A stretch of 64,000 nucleotides of DNA from Bryobacteraceae bacterium (GCA_947458745.1 CANGYQ010000013.1:1-64000), one strand, 5' to 3'. Counted from the first letter of the stretch, positions 29,046-37,424 are shown. Notes: generated from the sequence alone by a model not told the origin. Numbers and translations are program-made.

Positions 29046-29083
29046 GGTGACTATAGTAGCGAGCATTTCACGCCTGCATATCA

Positions 29084-29393
29084 ATGAATCTATATTCTGG
29101 CGTGTCAGTGTTGAAGCCTCCCAAGCACGCTGGTGGCAACGTCTTTGCAGCGCTCGGCTTCTCCCCAGCCGAATCCCGCAATCGGCAGATGCGGACGCAG
29201 CTGATGACCGCCCTGTGGAAGTTCTTCGAAAGCGAAGGCTGGACCCAAGCCAACGCCCCGAAGCCTCAATGTCAGCCAGCCCCGCATCTCCGATCTCACG
29301 CGCGGCAAGACTAGCCGTCTGGTCAACATGTTCAACGACTCGGGGATGGCGGTGGACCTGAGGATTAAGGCACCGTCTCGGCGAGTGCATTAG
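29084..29393 (+). pseudogene. frameshifted XRE/HigA-like (HTH_37 type) antitoxin relic
   Basis: From ATG 29084 the frame reads as the N-terminal half of an HTH_37 antitoxin (GGNVFAALGFSPAESRN, RTQLMTALWKFFESEGWTQA). At about 29262 it shifts; the other frame from 29265 continues with the recognition helix and tail LNVSQPRISDLTRGK, then LVNMFNDSGMAVDLRIK, to TAG 29391-29393. Compared with the family, bases are missing at the junction and about six residues are lost after TRGK. No HigB toxin gene is adjacent. It is therefore a decayed antitoxin, divergent from vapBC. Its end overlaps the convergent DUF2971 gene by 4 bases. Confidence 0.7.
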
Positions 29394-30142
29394 TCCGATA
29401 AATGCCTTGCAAACTCCTCGGGGCTAGGGATCAATGAGCTCGCGCAGTCATAGACAGGTACATCTCGACCATCGAGACGGGCCCATTCCCTTATCAGCGA
29501 AGCTATCTCCGGAGACGCCCACGGCGAGATCTGAATACCCGTTAGGACATCATCCAGCCGCAGCCGTCGTCGCTTGTACTCGTGTACCCACGAATCCCCC
29601 GCAAGACCTCGCGGATGCCGGATTGCAATACGAACTTCACTCTCCCAACTGAACCTTGTGCCCTTAGTAAAGAGAAACTGCAGGGCGTTATAGCCAGTCA
29701 TCTCCTCATGGCCATAGCGCACAACGCCCATGTGCATCTCATCCAGAAACGCGTCCACGGCGGACCGCAACCGTCCGAACGTTGTAATAACCGCAACATC
29801 CGGCCTAGGGTCGCGTGACCACATTCGCATTTCATACCCTGCCGGGCGAAGACTCCAGCAGCTCAGGTAGAACATTGCGGTCCGCGAGCGATTCTCGCCC
29901 TGTTGGTCAATCAGTGTCACCTCATCCATAACGTCGTATCGACGCAGCCCGAGACGAGAACGCGCATAGTCGTCGGAAGGGATACCATCTTGCGGATCTT
30001 GACTTACGTAGAGGTCGTCGCGATGGAAGTAAAGCTCCTCATTGGCCATCAAATCTTGGAAGTGCGTCAATTTCATGAAACGCCAAAGAGGTGCGTCGGG
30101 ATCCGGGTCGGGCAACTGCCGATCAAAGGCTCGTAGCGGCAT
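29390..30142 (-). CDS. DUF2971 domain protein
   Basis: 250 residues, no signal or membrane segment. It fits DUF2971: LWRFMKLTHFQDLMANEELY near the start, a central AMFYLSCWSL (the family's conserved cysteine-tryptophan strand), AFLDEMHMGVVRYG, and FTKGTRFSWESEVRIAIRHP. The family has no established biochemical role and is often found in accessory regions of bacterial genomes. A TATAAT on the minus strand (30153-30148) ends 5 bases before the ATG, which would give a nearly leaderless mRNA. The base composition looks less GC-rich than the flanks, suggesting acquisition together with the adjoining toxin-antitoxin genes. Confidence 0.72.
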   Translation of the reverse strand: MPLRAFDRQLPDPDPDAPLWRFMKLTHFQDLMANEELYFHRDDLYVSQDPQDGIPSDDYARSRLGLRRYDVMDEVTLIDQQGENRSRTAMFYLSCWSLRPAGYEMRMWSRDPRPDVAVITTFGRLRSAVDAFLDEMHMGVVRYGHEEMTGYNALQFLFTKGTRFSWESEVRIAIRHPRGLAGDSWVHEYKRRRLRLDDVLTGIQISPWASPEIASLIREWARLDGRDVPVYDCASSLIPSPEEFARHLSD

Positions 30143-30300
30143 AGAGAATTATAGTCAGAAATGGAGTTACGTTGCCTCGTACCGCATGGATGACACGCGC
30201 ATCCTGTAGCACCTCGGAACGCACCCGGAGAGTCAAGCGCCGGGCTGACGAGTGGGAGTCATGAAGCTTTTCTCCATTATGCTTCAATTGTCTGCGTTGA

Positions 30301-30369
30301 GGACCGCTCCGTCACCGTCGCGGCTCAGTAACATGATTCTACTGAGCCGCGCACGTCAGTAAGCGGTCC
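30301..30369. repeat. nested inverted repeat, large hairpin or cruciform
   Basis: An inner perfect 11-base-pair stem GCGGCTCAGTA (30320-30330) / TACTGAGCCGC (30340-30350) with a 9-base loop lies within an outer 8-base-pair stem GGACCGCT (30301-30308) / AGCGGTCC (30362-30369). It starts 18 bases past the stop of the minus-strand sugar isomerase gene, so it may end that transcript, although no T run is present. It also marks the edge of the accessory patch 28.4-30.4 kb, where it could be a recombination relic. Confidence 0.65.
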
Positions 30370-30386
30370 CTCGGACCAACACTCAC

Positions 30387-31301
30387 CTAAGGCTGAAAGC
30401 CCCGGAGGTACCGCCCGCTCTGCTTCAGCGCCGCTTGGCGCAGTTCGAGCGAGCCTTCATAGGCCCGGTCTTCCACTTCAATACACACCGGGCCCTGGTA
30501 AACCTCGCTGAGCACGGAGTAGAACTTGCCCCAATCGACATCGCCCAAGCCCGGCAGTTTGGGCGTGTGGTACTGGTTCGGATACGCGAACTGCCCCACT
30601 TCGTTCAGCTTGTCGTAGTCGAAGCGGACGTCTTTGGCGTGCATGTGGTGCAGGCGGTCTTTGAACTCGCGCATCGGGGGCAGATAGTCCATGCGCTGCA
30701 GGATCATGTGGGACGGGTCGTAGTTGAGGCCGAAGTTTTTGCTGGGGATGTCGTTAAACATGCGGCGCCAGATGGCCGGGGCGCTGGCCAGGTTCTTGCC
30801 GCCGGGCCATTCGTCTTTGGTGAAGGACATGGGGCAGTTCTCGATGCCCACCTTCACGCCATGGTCGTCGGCAAAGGCGATGAGCGGCTTCCAGGTGGCG
30901 AGGAAGCGGGGCCAGTTGTCGTCGACGGACTTGGTCCAGTCGCGACCCACGAAGGTATTGATGACACCCACGCCCAGGCGCGGTGCTGCCACGATGACTT
31001 TCTTGATGTGCTCGACGTAGACCGCCGCTTCGGCCTCGTCGGGAGTGAGCGGGTTCGGGTAGTAGCCCAGGCCACTGATGGAGACGCCGGTCTCGGCCAC
31101 CAGCGCCTTGATCTCCTCGACATCGGCGTCAGAGAGATTGGCCACGTCAACGTGGGTGATGCCCGCGTAGCGGCGCTCGGCCTTGCCTTTGGGCCAGCAC
31201 ATCAGCTCCACGCAATCAAAGCCCGTCTGCTGCGCGAAGCGCATCACTTCAGGAAGCGAAAGGTCAGGCAGAATCGCGCTGACGAATCCAAGTTGCATCA
31301 T
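30387..31301 (-). CDS. sugar phosphate isomerase/epimerase (xylose isomerase-like TIM barrel)
   Basis: 304 residues from the first of two adjacent ATGs. A (beta/alpha)8 protein of the AP endonuclease 2/xylose isomerase-like superfamily: [18 protein letters not shown] opening, [51 protein letters not shown] and [12 protein letters not shown]. Glu in IENC, His in DPSHM and HAKD, and Glu in IEVED are the usual metal ligands. Members interconvert keto sugars or act on inositol derivatives; the exact substrate cannot be set. Its start lies 7 bases from the start of the divergent GNAT gene. Confidence 0.87.
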   Translation of the reverse strand: MMQLGFVSAILPDLSLPEVMRFAQQTGFDCVELMCWPKGKAERRYAGITHVDVANLSDADVEEIKALVAETGVSISGLGYYPNPLTPDEAEAAVYVEHIKKVIVAAPRLGVGVINTFVGRDWTKSVDDNWPRFLATWKPLIAFADDHGVKVGIENCPMSFTKDEWPGGKNLASAPAIWRRMFNDIPSKNFGLNYDPSHMILQRMDYLPPMREFKDRLHHMHAKDVRFDYDKLNEVGQFAYPNQYHTPKLPGLGDVDWGKFYSVLSEVYQGPVCIEVEDRAYEGSLELRQAALKQSGRYLRGFQP

Positions 31302-31308
31302 AGAGAAT

Positions 31309-31716
31309 ATGATCTCTTACCGGACGGGCAATGATCTGGACCTCGACCAGGTGATCGCCCTCTACCGCTCCTCGACGCTGGGCGAACGCCGCCCCGTCGA
31401 TGATCGTACCCGCATGCATCAGATGCTCGAAAAGGCCAACCTCGTCATTACCGCCTGGGACGGCGCGAAGATGGTGGGCATCGCGCGATCGTTGAGCGAC
31501 TTCTGCTACGCGACGTATTTGTCCGACCTAGCCGTTGACGAAACCTATCAGCGCCGGGGCATCGGCAAGGAACTGATCCGCTTGACGCAAGAGGCGGGTG
31601 GGCAGGCCAGCGTCATCCTGCTTTCCGCGCCCAAGGCCGTCGAATACTATCCGCGCATCGGCATGACCGCGCACCCTTCCGCATGGTGGCTCCGCGCCGG
31701 GGAGAATCTCCGCTAG
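31309..31716 (+). CDS. GNAT family N-acetyltransferase
   Basis: 135 residues from ATG 31309; the longer frame upstream is antisense of the isomerase. The acetyl-CoA binding motif appears as [18 protein letters not shown] (R/Q-x-x-G-x-G/A), with YLSD on the preceding beta strand and YYPRIGM near the end as the usual Y/F-x-x-x-G-F-like element. Substrate is unknown; small GNATs of this pattern acetylate amines or proteins. It is head-to-head with the isomerase gene (7 bases apart) and 16 bases before the next open frame, so it likely heads a two-gene unit. Confidence 0.87.
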   Translation: MISYRTGNDLDLDQVIALYRSSTLGERRPVDDRTRMHQMLEKANLVITAWDGAKMVGIARSLSDFCYATYLSDLAVDETYQRRGIGKELIRLTQEAGGQASVILLSAPKAVEYYPRIGMTAHPSAWWLRAGENLR

Positions 31717-31732
31717 ATGGACAAGCAATAGA

Positions 31733-32782
31733 GTGATCGCCGCCGATAATCTGCTGGGCCTGGTACGCAATACCGCGCCGTTTCTGTTTGACCGGGCTTG
31801 GGGCCAACACGAGTTCCTCGACATCCTCCGCGGGCCGATGCCGCAAGAGGGCGACACGCTGGGGTACTTCGCGCTCTGCGTGGCCGCCCACCATTCCACC
31901 GTGGCCACGTTTGTTCCCACCGATGTCGATGCCAAGATCCGCGGCCTGCTGTGGCGCGAAACCAGAGATCGCGAGGTACTGCGGGCCATGGCCGACCTTG
32001 CCTTACGCGCGATGCACTGGGATCTGTCGTTTGTCTCGCGCCGCTGCGTCAACTTGGGGTTGGGCAATGTCTCCGGCCACGACGGCGAGCGCATGAGCAT
32101 CATTGCGGGCGCGCATGGCCGGTTTCTGGAGATCGCCGACACTGAGTATGCCGAGAAGATGGCGGTGACGCTGGAGGAAGAACTTCAGCGCGAGATCGAC
32201 ACCTTCGCGCGGGCCAAAGACCCATTCACTGTCCTGAAGCTGGCCGCGTCGATCGCGCACAACCTGGGCGACCTGAACCAGGGCATCAGCTTCTGGCGGA
32301 AGGGTGAAATCACCGCGGCCTCCCGGGCGCGGTTCCTGCGGCTGGGGCATGAGGATGCCGGGCGCTTTGCGAAGCCGATGCGGCTCTACCGTTCGATCCT
32401 ATCGCCCGAAGGTCATCGGAACTACCCGCTGCGCGGCGTGAAGGGCTTGCGGCAGGCACCTGAACTGCTCTATCCGCAGCCGCCACTGGTGGAGGACTGG
32501 GGGGCCACCATGGCCACCACGCCTCTGCTCAGCTTCGATGATCGCCGTGATCTGGTGGATGCTCTGGTGGAAGGTTGCCGCAAGCTGCCCGGCCAGCAGG
32601 GTTACTACCGCGCCCTGGCCGGCATGATGAATGCCGACCCGTCGCAGTTTGAACGGTTGATCGACGGGCTGCCCGGCACGTCGCGCAAAGAGATCCGTTC
32701 TGGCGACTTCCGCAAGCTTCTCTCGGTGCCACGCGCCTCCTGGGAAGCATCGCTGGCCAAGCGCGTGCGGGCGCTGCAGTAG
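31733..32782 (+). CDS. conserved protein of unknown function
   Basis: 349 residues from GTG 31733, 16 bases after the GNAT stop. No signal peptide, no membrane helix and no motif that I recognise. The middle is helical with HNLGDLNQGISFWRKGEI, and histidines and tyrosines cluster in YPLRGVKGL and LLYPQPPLVEDWG; the end (SFDDRRDLVDALVEGCRKLP) is helical too. Codon choice matches the neighbours and the frame is long and intact, so it is a real gene. Its tight spacing to the acetyltransferase suggests a shared transcript. I cannot assign a role. Confidence 0.75.
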   Translation: MIAADNLLGLVRNTAPFLFDRAWGQHEFLDILRGPMPQEGDTLGYFALCVAAHHSTVATFVPTDVDAKIRGLLWRETRDREVLRAMADLALRAMHWDLSFVSRRCVNLGLGNVSGHDGERMSIIAGAHGRFLEIADTEYAEKMAVTLEEELQREIDTFARAKDPFTVLKLAASIAHNLGDLNQGISFWRKGEITAASRARFLRLGHEDAGRFAKPMRLYRSILSPEGHRNYPLRGVKGLRQAPELLYPQPPLVEDWGATMATTPLLSFDDRRDLVDALVEGCRKLPGQQGYYRALAGMMNADPSQFERLIDGLPGTSRKEIRSGDFRKLLSVPRASWEASLAKRVRALQ

Positions 32783-32808
32783 CTCCCCACACGCGCTTCC
32801 CCAGTTCC

Positions 32809-33876
32809 CTACAGCAATACCGAAAGACGGCTAAAGGAGCGGATCGTGTCCCGCGCGTTAGCACCGGCCCACAGTGCGCGCACTTCCCCGCCAAACTGCA
32901 CCATCCGAAGCGCCCAGCGCAGGTAGGTGGAGGGCCGGAGATAGTAATGTGCAATGGTGATCGGGCTGGTCACCAGCGGCCCCGAAAGCGCGGCGGTCGG
33001 CACGGTCTGGACTGGGGCTGGCCCCGGCGGCAACTCGGCCGGCAGTGGGCGGACCAGACGGATCGACAGATTGCGGGCAAAACGGTCAACCGAGCAGCTT
33101 TCAATCTGGAAGCCCGCCAACGTGGCGGCGTAGGCCAAGCTTTCCGGGGTGAAGCCCAGGACGTGGGCGTAGTGGAACCGGCCCGCGGGATTCTGGTGGG
33201 GAGAATTGATGTTGGGGACTTCCACCAGCAGCCGCCCCCCCGGAACTAGCCAGCCCAGCAGACGCCGCAGAGCTCCAGCCGGATTGGGAAGATGTTCCAG
33301 GACATGGAAGGCCGTGATCAGGTCGAAAGAAGATGGCGGGAGATCGGCTTCAAACAGACCGGTGCTGAGCACCGGCACTCCGTAGGTCACCCGCGCGTAC
33401 TCACCATACGCAGTATCCGCTTCAATCCCGGTCACCGAGTGGCCGAGCGACTGGAGCAGAAAGAGCCATTCGCCGGACCCCGACCCAGCGTCCAAGATTC
33501 GCGCTGCCGGAGCCAGCGGGGCCAGCGTCCGCAGACGTTCGAGAGCAAGCCGCCCCGAGCGCAGAGTGTTCTTGCGCTTGGGAGCCCGAGAACCTTTGTA
33601 AGCTTCCCGGTAGTCCTGCTGGTGGAATTGACGGAGGTCGTCATCAGAGGGCAGCGGGTCGGTCCGGAAGAGCCCGCAAACCGCACAGGCCACTGTCCGG
33701 AGAGGACGGCCGTGCCGATCGGAGGTGGAGACCAAGGTGGCCTCTGTTTGCAAGCAGAGCGGGCAGGGTGATTGTGCCGGTGAGGGTATTGGGGGCAAGC
33801 GCGATCCTAGATTGAAGCGTACAGCTACGTGACCGCGCACCGCAAGCCGAACGCTGCCTGCGGTGCGTCTGGACAT
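32809..33876 (-). CDS. class I SAM-dependent methyltransferase with N-terminal zinc ribbon
   Basis: 355 residues. Two Cys pairs (CPLC near 38 and CAVC near 64) form a zinc-ribbon-like head. The Methyltransf_23 core follows: ILDAGSGSGEWLFLLQSLGH (motif I), GIEADTAYGEYA, the FDLITAFHVLEHLPNP motif and GGRLLVEVPNINSP. Such ribbon-headed methyltransferases often act on sugar nucleotides, antibiotics or lipopolysaccharide precursors; no such cluster is near, so the target is open. The first 30 residues are poorly conserved-looking and the start may be internal. It converges on the conserved unknown gene (26 bases between stops). Confidence 0.82.
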   Translation of the reverse strand: MSRRTAGSVRLAVRGHVAVRFNLGSRLPPIPSPAQSPCPLCLQTEATLVSTSDRHGRPLRTVACAVCGLFRTDPLPSDDDLRQFHQQDYREAYKGSRAPKRKNTLRSGRLALERLRTLAPLAPAARILDAGSGSGEWLFLLQSLGHSVTGIEADTAYGEYARVTYGVPVLSTGLFEADLPPSSFDLITAFHVLEHLPNPAGALRRLLGWLVPGGRLLVEVPNINSPHQNPAGRFHYAHVLGFTPESLAYAATLAGFQIESCSVDRFARNLSIRLVRPLPAELPPGPAPVQTVPTAALSGPLVTSPITIAHYYLRPSTYLRWALRMVQFGGEVRALWAGANARDTIRSFSRLSVLL

Positions 33877-34009
33877 GCGGGGCTGATCGAGGCCCCACGG
33901 TCGTGTTCGAGACGGGTAAGGCGCGGGCGCAGAGCCCCCAGTGGACCCGCCGCCCGCGCCCTTGATGGGTGGCCCTCACGAGAGCCAGCCGCTCACCTGG
34001 AAACTTCGG

Positions 34010-34600
34010 CTAATTGGCGGCTGCCGCCGCTTTGGCCGTCGCCTTCTTCTTCTCTGGCTCATCCCGGGCCTCCGGCACAATATCCTGCGCGGCCTTATCG
34101 CCCTCCACCGGGACTTCCGCCGTGACTGCCTTGGCCTTGGGCAAGTGAACCACCAGCAGACCATCCTGCAGATAGGCCCGTACGTCGTCCGGTGCTACCG
34201 CCGTGGGCAGTTCGACTTGGCGGAACAGTTCGCGGTGGTCGAACTCCGAATAGAGCTCGCGTTCATCGCCTTCGGGCTCACGTGTATTGGTCTCTGCCTC
34301 ACCATGAACTGTCAGCATGTTCGTGTCCACGGCAACGTTCAATTGCGTGGCAGAAAAGCCGGGGACGGCCACCTTCATGGTGTAGTCGGTTTCGGTTTCC
34401 ACCAACTCACCGGCCGGAACGTGGAACAAGTCGTGCTGCGCCTGGAACCAGTCGCCCCAGTCCTGGTCGTGCTCCCCGCCCCGGTGCTCAAACAGTTGGT
34501 GCGCCCGGTCACGAATGCGACTCAAGGCCCCATCAAAGAATTCGAACAGCGGGCCGTGCTTCGGATCGGTCCGCGTGGCAATCTCAATGCGTTGACTCAT
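34010..34600 (-). CDS. Hsp20/alpha-crystallin family small heat shock protein
   Basis: 196 residues from ATG 34600, fixed by a strong AAGGAGG ribosome-binding site 6 bases before it; longer frames upstream are not translated. The alpha-crystallin domain (about 70-165) includes ETDYTMKVAVPGFSATQLNV, NMLTVHGEAE, ELFRQVELPTAVAPDDVRAY and DGLLVVHLPKAKA. The C-terminal tail is Lys/Ala/Glu-rich. It would hold unfolded proteins without ATP. It lies 65 bases after the universal stress protein gene in the same direction, forming a stress operon. Confidence 0.9.
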   Translation of the reverse strand: MSQRIEIATRTDPKHGPLFEFFDGALSRIRDRAHQLFEHRGGEHDQDWGDWFQAQHDLFHVPAGELVETETDYTMKVAVPGFSATQLNVAVDTNMLTVHGEAETNTREPEGDERELYSEFDHRELFRQVELPTAVAPDDVRAYLQDGLLVVHLPKAKAVTAEVPVEGDKAAQDIVPEARDEPEKKKATAKAAAAAN

Positions 34601-34665
34601 ACAAAACCTCCTTTTACTGAACCAAACAAGTCCAACATCCTCAGTCCGGGACTCATGGGTGGCCT

Positions 34666-35532
34666 CTAAATGCTCAGGACCGGGCACGGTGCGGCAGCGA
34701 TCACCGGGTAAAGGTGAGACCACCACTGGCCCAGCATCCCCTGGCTGCCACCACGCCCCAGAACCACCAGGTCCGCTTCCGCCTTGACGGCTACTGCACC
34801 GATGGCCTCGGCCACCGGACCATCGACGGCCCGCACCTCGGCGGTCAACCCGTTATCTGATAACAGCTTCCGCAGCGCGAGGTCCGCCCCGTCAAGCAAG
34901 GTCTTGCGGAAAGGGGCCACGTCGATCTCAAACGACATCGGCGGAAACTCCACCACATGCACCAGGGTTAGGCGGGCACCGGCGGCTTTGGCCAACGCTC
35001 CCGCGGCGCGCACCACCGCCGGCGCCTCATCATCCAGGTTGACGGCACAGATGATCGACTGAAGCGTCGCTGACGGCTGATCCGCCTCCAGGCCATGCAC
35101 GCCGGTCCAGACGGCACAGGAGACATCGTGGAGCAGCTTGGCCGCCACCGATCCAATCAGCAAGCGCCGGAACAACCCATAGCCTCGCGTGGGAAGCATC
35201 AGCAAATCCGTGCCGGTTTCCGCCACATAGCGGGCGATCAAGGTGCCTGGATCCCCCTCTTTCAGCACCAACTGGACCTTCATCCCGCCGAAATGATGGT
35301 CGGCGAAGCTCTCCAGGCGAAGCTGTTCGTGGGCAACTAATTCTTCCCACTGCGGCATATCCTTTACGGCTGCGGTGCCGTCAACACCAAAGAGCAGGAT
35401 CGACGGGTCCGCCACGTGGATCAAGGTCAATTCGGCCTGGTTCAGGCGAACCAGTTCCCGGACATGGGGAACCACCGAGACACACGCCGCCGAGAAATCA
35501 ACCGGGAATAAGATGCGACGAAACGGAATCAT
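34666..35532 (-). CDS. universal stress protein with two UspA domains
   Basis: 288 residues, built as a tandem repeat of the UspA fold. The first domain begins FRRILFPVDFSAA with ELTLIHVAD and ends DLLMLPTRGYGLFRRLLIGS; the second begins SIICAVNLDDEAP and ends DLVVLGRGGSQGML. The nucleotide-loop pattern G-x2-G-x9-G-S/T is kept in domain one (TRGYGLFRR... IGS) and changed in domain two. Strong ribosome-binding site AAGGAGAGG upstream. It heads the usp-hsp20 unit downstream of oxyR. A sigma-54-like sequence lies 107 bases before the start. Confidence 0.9.
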   Translation of the reverse strand: MIPFRRILFPVDFSAACVSVVPHVRELVRLNQAELTLIHVADPSILLFGVDGTAAVKDMPQWEELVAHEQLRLESFADHHFGGMKVQLVLKEGDPGTLIARYVAETGTDLLMLPTRGYGLFRRLLIGSVAAKLLHDVSCAVWTGVHGLEADQPSATLQSIICAVNLDDEAPAVVRAAGALAKAAGARLTLVHVVEFPPMSFEIDVAPFRKTLLDGADLALRKLLSDNGLTAEVRAVDGPVAEAIGAVAVKAEADLVVLGRGGSQGMLGQWWSHLYPVIAAAPCPVLSI

Positions 35533-35638
35533 ATGGCTGCCTCTCCTTTATCGAACGAACGGCTGGGGCTGGCGGCGAAACGTCGGAGGACGCCCCGCCG
35601 ATGACACCGCGCCATCGCCTTCGGTCAACCAAATAACT

Positions 35639-35654
35639 TGCAATCCAAATGCCA
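35639..35654 (-). promoter_or_regulatory. sigma-54-type promoter candidate for the usp-hsp20 unit
   Basis: On the minus strand the sequence TGGCATTTGGATTGCA carries GG and GC spaced by 10 bases, with flanks matching the -24/-12 consensus TGGCAC-N5-TTGCA at all but one position. It lies 107 bases upstream of the universal stress protein start and points to it. No activator site was identified, so this is a candidate only. Confidence 0.4.
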
Positions 35655-35764
35655 ATGGGGCGGGACACTAAGTCTCGCGTTTGCCGTCAGGCCTGGCGGT
35701 GTCGGCCCCGCCGAAAGCCGCAATCAGCCCCGAGGCTGCGTATTCTGACGCAGCCGGAGCGCCA

Positions 35765-36640
35765 TTACGCCCAAGCCCAGGCCTTCAGAAAGCGAATGAG
35801 GTGCTTTTGCACCGGCAGGGCGGCGTGACCGGCAGCTTGGGCGTACCCGATCCGGCGGAAGTTGCGGGGCTTGATGGGAATCAATTTGCAACCGTGCGCA
35901 TGTGGGGCCGTGCGCTCCGGTACCAGCGAGATGCCAAAGCCATGCGCCACCATGGAGAAGATGCTGGCCAGGTTATCGCTCTCCTGCACGTTGTCAAACC
36001 GTGCCCGGGCGCGGCTGCACGCACTCAAAACGTCATCGCGCAGACAATGCCCTTCCCGCAGCAACAGCATCGGCTCCTTTTCCAGGCGGGCCAACTCCAA
36101 CTGCTCTTCTCCCGCCAAGGGATGAGCCTTGCTCAGGGCCACCATCAGCGGCTCGCGGTAAAGCTCCGCACAGACGATCTCCGGATGCCGGATGGGCAAG
36201 GCCAGCACGGCCACATCCACTTCGCCGCTCCGCAGCGCGCCCACCAGGACATCGGTGGTCAACTCCCGCAACGCGAGCGTTACACCCGGGTTGGCCAAGC
36301 GAAACGCCGCCAACGGGGGAGCCATCGCGTACGGCAGCACGGTGGGGATCACGCCCACGGTCAACGATCCGCAGTCCTCCGGGTGCAGTGCATCAATCGA
36401 CCGCCGGGCGCGGTGGACCTGCCGCAGCACCGCTTCCGCCTCCGGCAACAGTGCTTGACCATAGGCGGTCAGCTTTACGGAGCGGCCGAGGCGATCAAAC
36501 AGCGGCACCCCCAGCGAGCTTTCCAGTTTCTTGATCTGCTGCGACAGCGAAGGTTGAGCCACCCCTTCCTGTTCCGCCGCCGCCACAAAGCTGCCGGCCT
36601 TCACGACGGCCAGAAAGTATCGCAGTTGATGGAACTCCAC
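35765..36640 (-). CDS. oxyR: OxyR-type LysR family peroxide sensor
   Basis: 291 residues from GTG 36640, which gives the standard LysR opening EFHQLRYFLAVVKAGSFVAA; the frame extends 12 codons further without need. The helix-turn-helix is QPSLSQQIKKLESSLGVPLF. The regulatory domain has EGHCLRDDVLSAC, placing cysteines at 199 and 208, the same numbers as the redox pair that forms the peroxide-induced disulfide in E. coli OxyR. Hydrogen peroxide sensing is therefore likely. It precedes usp-hsp20 on the same strand (232-base gap) and diverges from a DUF427 gene, either of which it may control. Confidence 0.88.
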   Translation of the reverse strand: MEFHQLRYFLAVVKAGSFVAAAEQEGVAQPSLSQQIKKLESSLGVPLFDRLGRSVKLTAYGQALLPEAEAVLRQVHRARRSIDALHPEDCGSLTVGVIPTVLPYAMAPPLAAFRLANPGVTLALRELTTDVLVGALRSGEVDVAVLALPIRHPEIVCAELYREPLMVALSKAHPLAGEEQLELARLEKEPMLLLREGHCLRDDVLSACSRARARFDNVQESDNLASIFSMVAHGFGISLVPERTAPHAHGCKLIPIKPRNFRRIGYAQAAGHAALPVQKHLIRFLKAWAWA

Positions 36641-36754
36641 TCTTTGACTGTAGCGGCCAGTTGGGGTGGGCAACAAGCACCTGGGCCCAAGCCGGTGGCG
36701 CCCCGGATACGGAAATCTAGCGCCGCGCGGCGTCGGCCGGCATCACCACTTCAA

Positions 36755-37201
36755 ATGAACAAAGAATCCGTCTGGGACTACCCTCGCCCGCCTCGTGTTG
36801 AGCCCACCAGCCGCCGCATCCGCGTCTACTTTGCCGGGGTGCTGATCGCGGATTCCACGCGGGCGCTGCGGGTGCTGGAAACCAGTCACCCACCCGTTTA
36901 CTACATTCCTCCGGCGGATATCCGGATGGACTTACTGGAAGCGACGGCACGGCGCACGTTCTGCGAATTCAAAGGCACGGCTTCTTACTGGACGGTGCGC
37001 GCCGAAGGCCGTGAGGCGCTCGATGCGGCTTGGAGCTACGCGAAACCCGACCGCGCCTTTGAGGCGATCACCGGGCACCTGGCCTTCTACGCAAGCCGCT
37101 TGGATGAATGCTTCGTCGATGAGGAGCGGGTGACTCCGCAAACCGGGAGTTTCTATGGCGGCTGGATCACGGCGGAAATCGAAGGCCCGTTCAAGGGTTA
37201 G
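36755..37201 (+). CDS. DUF427 domain protein
   Basis: 148 residues from ATG 36755. The DUF427 beta-fold is recognisable: RRIRVYFAGVLIADSTRALR, VLETSHPPVYYIPPADIRMD, TFCEFKGTASYWTV, and AWSYAKPDRAFEAITGHLAFY. The family is widespread and uncharacterised, with a single-domain form as here; a redox or ligand-binding role has been suggested from its compact beta structure but is not established. It diverges from oxyR with 114 bases between starts, so it could be under OxyR control. The plus-strand frame runs far upstream but that part is antisense of oxyR. Confidence 0.85.
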   Translation: MNKESVWDYPRPPRVEPTSRRIRVYFAGVLIADSTRALRVLETSHPPVYYIPPADIRMDLLEATARRTFCEFKGTASYWTVRAEGREALDAAWSYAKPDRAFEAITGHLAFYASRLDECFVDEERVTPQTGSFYGGWITAEIEGPFKG

Positions 37202-37424
37202 TTTAGGGCTGAGGCCAATTCCTTGTGACGCACACCGGCCCCAGAACCGCTAAGTGCGCTCTTCATCCAACCAACAAGGAAGCCAAGAGAGTTTGAGGCG
37301 AGAGGTTTTGTCCCGCTGGATGCTGGCCGCACGGGCTTGCGCGGGGTTGTCCACCCCAAGAAGGAACTGGAAGAACCAATGGTGGTGAAGCAGCGCTTTC
37401 CGCCGGTCGCCGCGACCGTTCATA

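Noticed and set aside
30435..31334. 299-codon plus-strand frame
   Set aside because: Antisense of the sugar isomerase; the isomerase metal ligands settle the strand.
33879..33896. GGGGC/GCCCC hairpin downstream of hsp20
   Set aside because: Five-base stem in GC-rich DNA, expected by chance.
35681..36754. Long plus-strand open frame before the DUF427 gene
   Set aside because: It is the antisense of oxyR, whose minus-strand sequence has clear LysR and cysteine motifs. Only the DUF427 part from ATG 36755 is protein-like.
37250..37424. Minus-strand small frame (about 60 codons) in the gap before the penicillin acylase
   Set aside because: Could encode MNGRGDRRKALLHHHWFF-type residues, but there is no homologue that I know and no ribosome-binding site; kept as noncoding.
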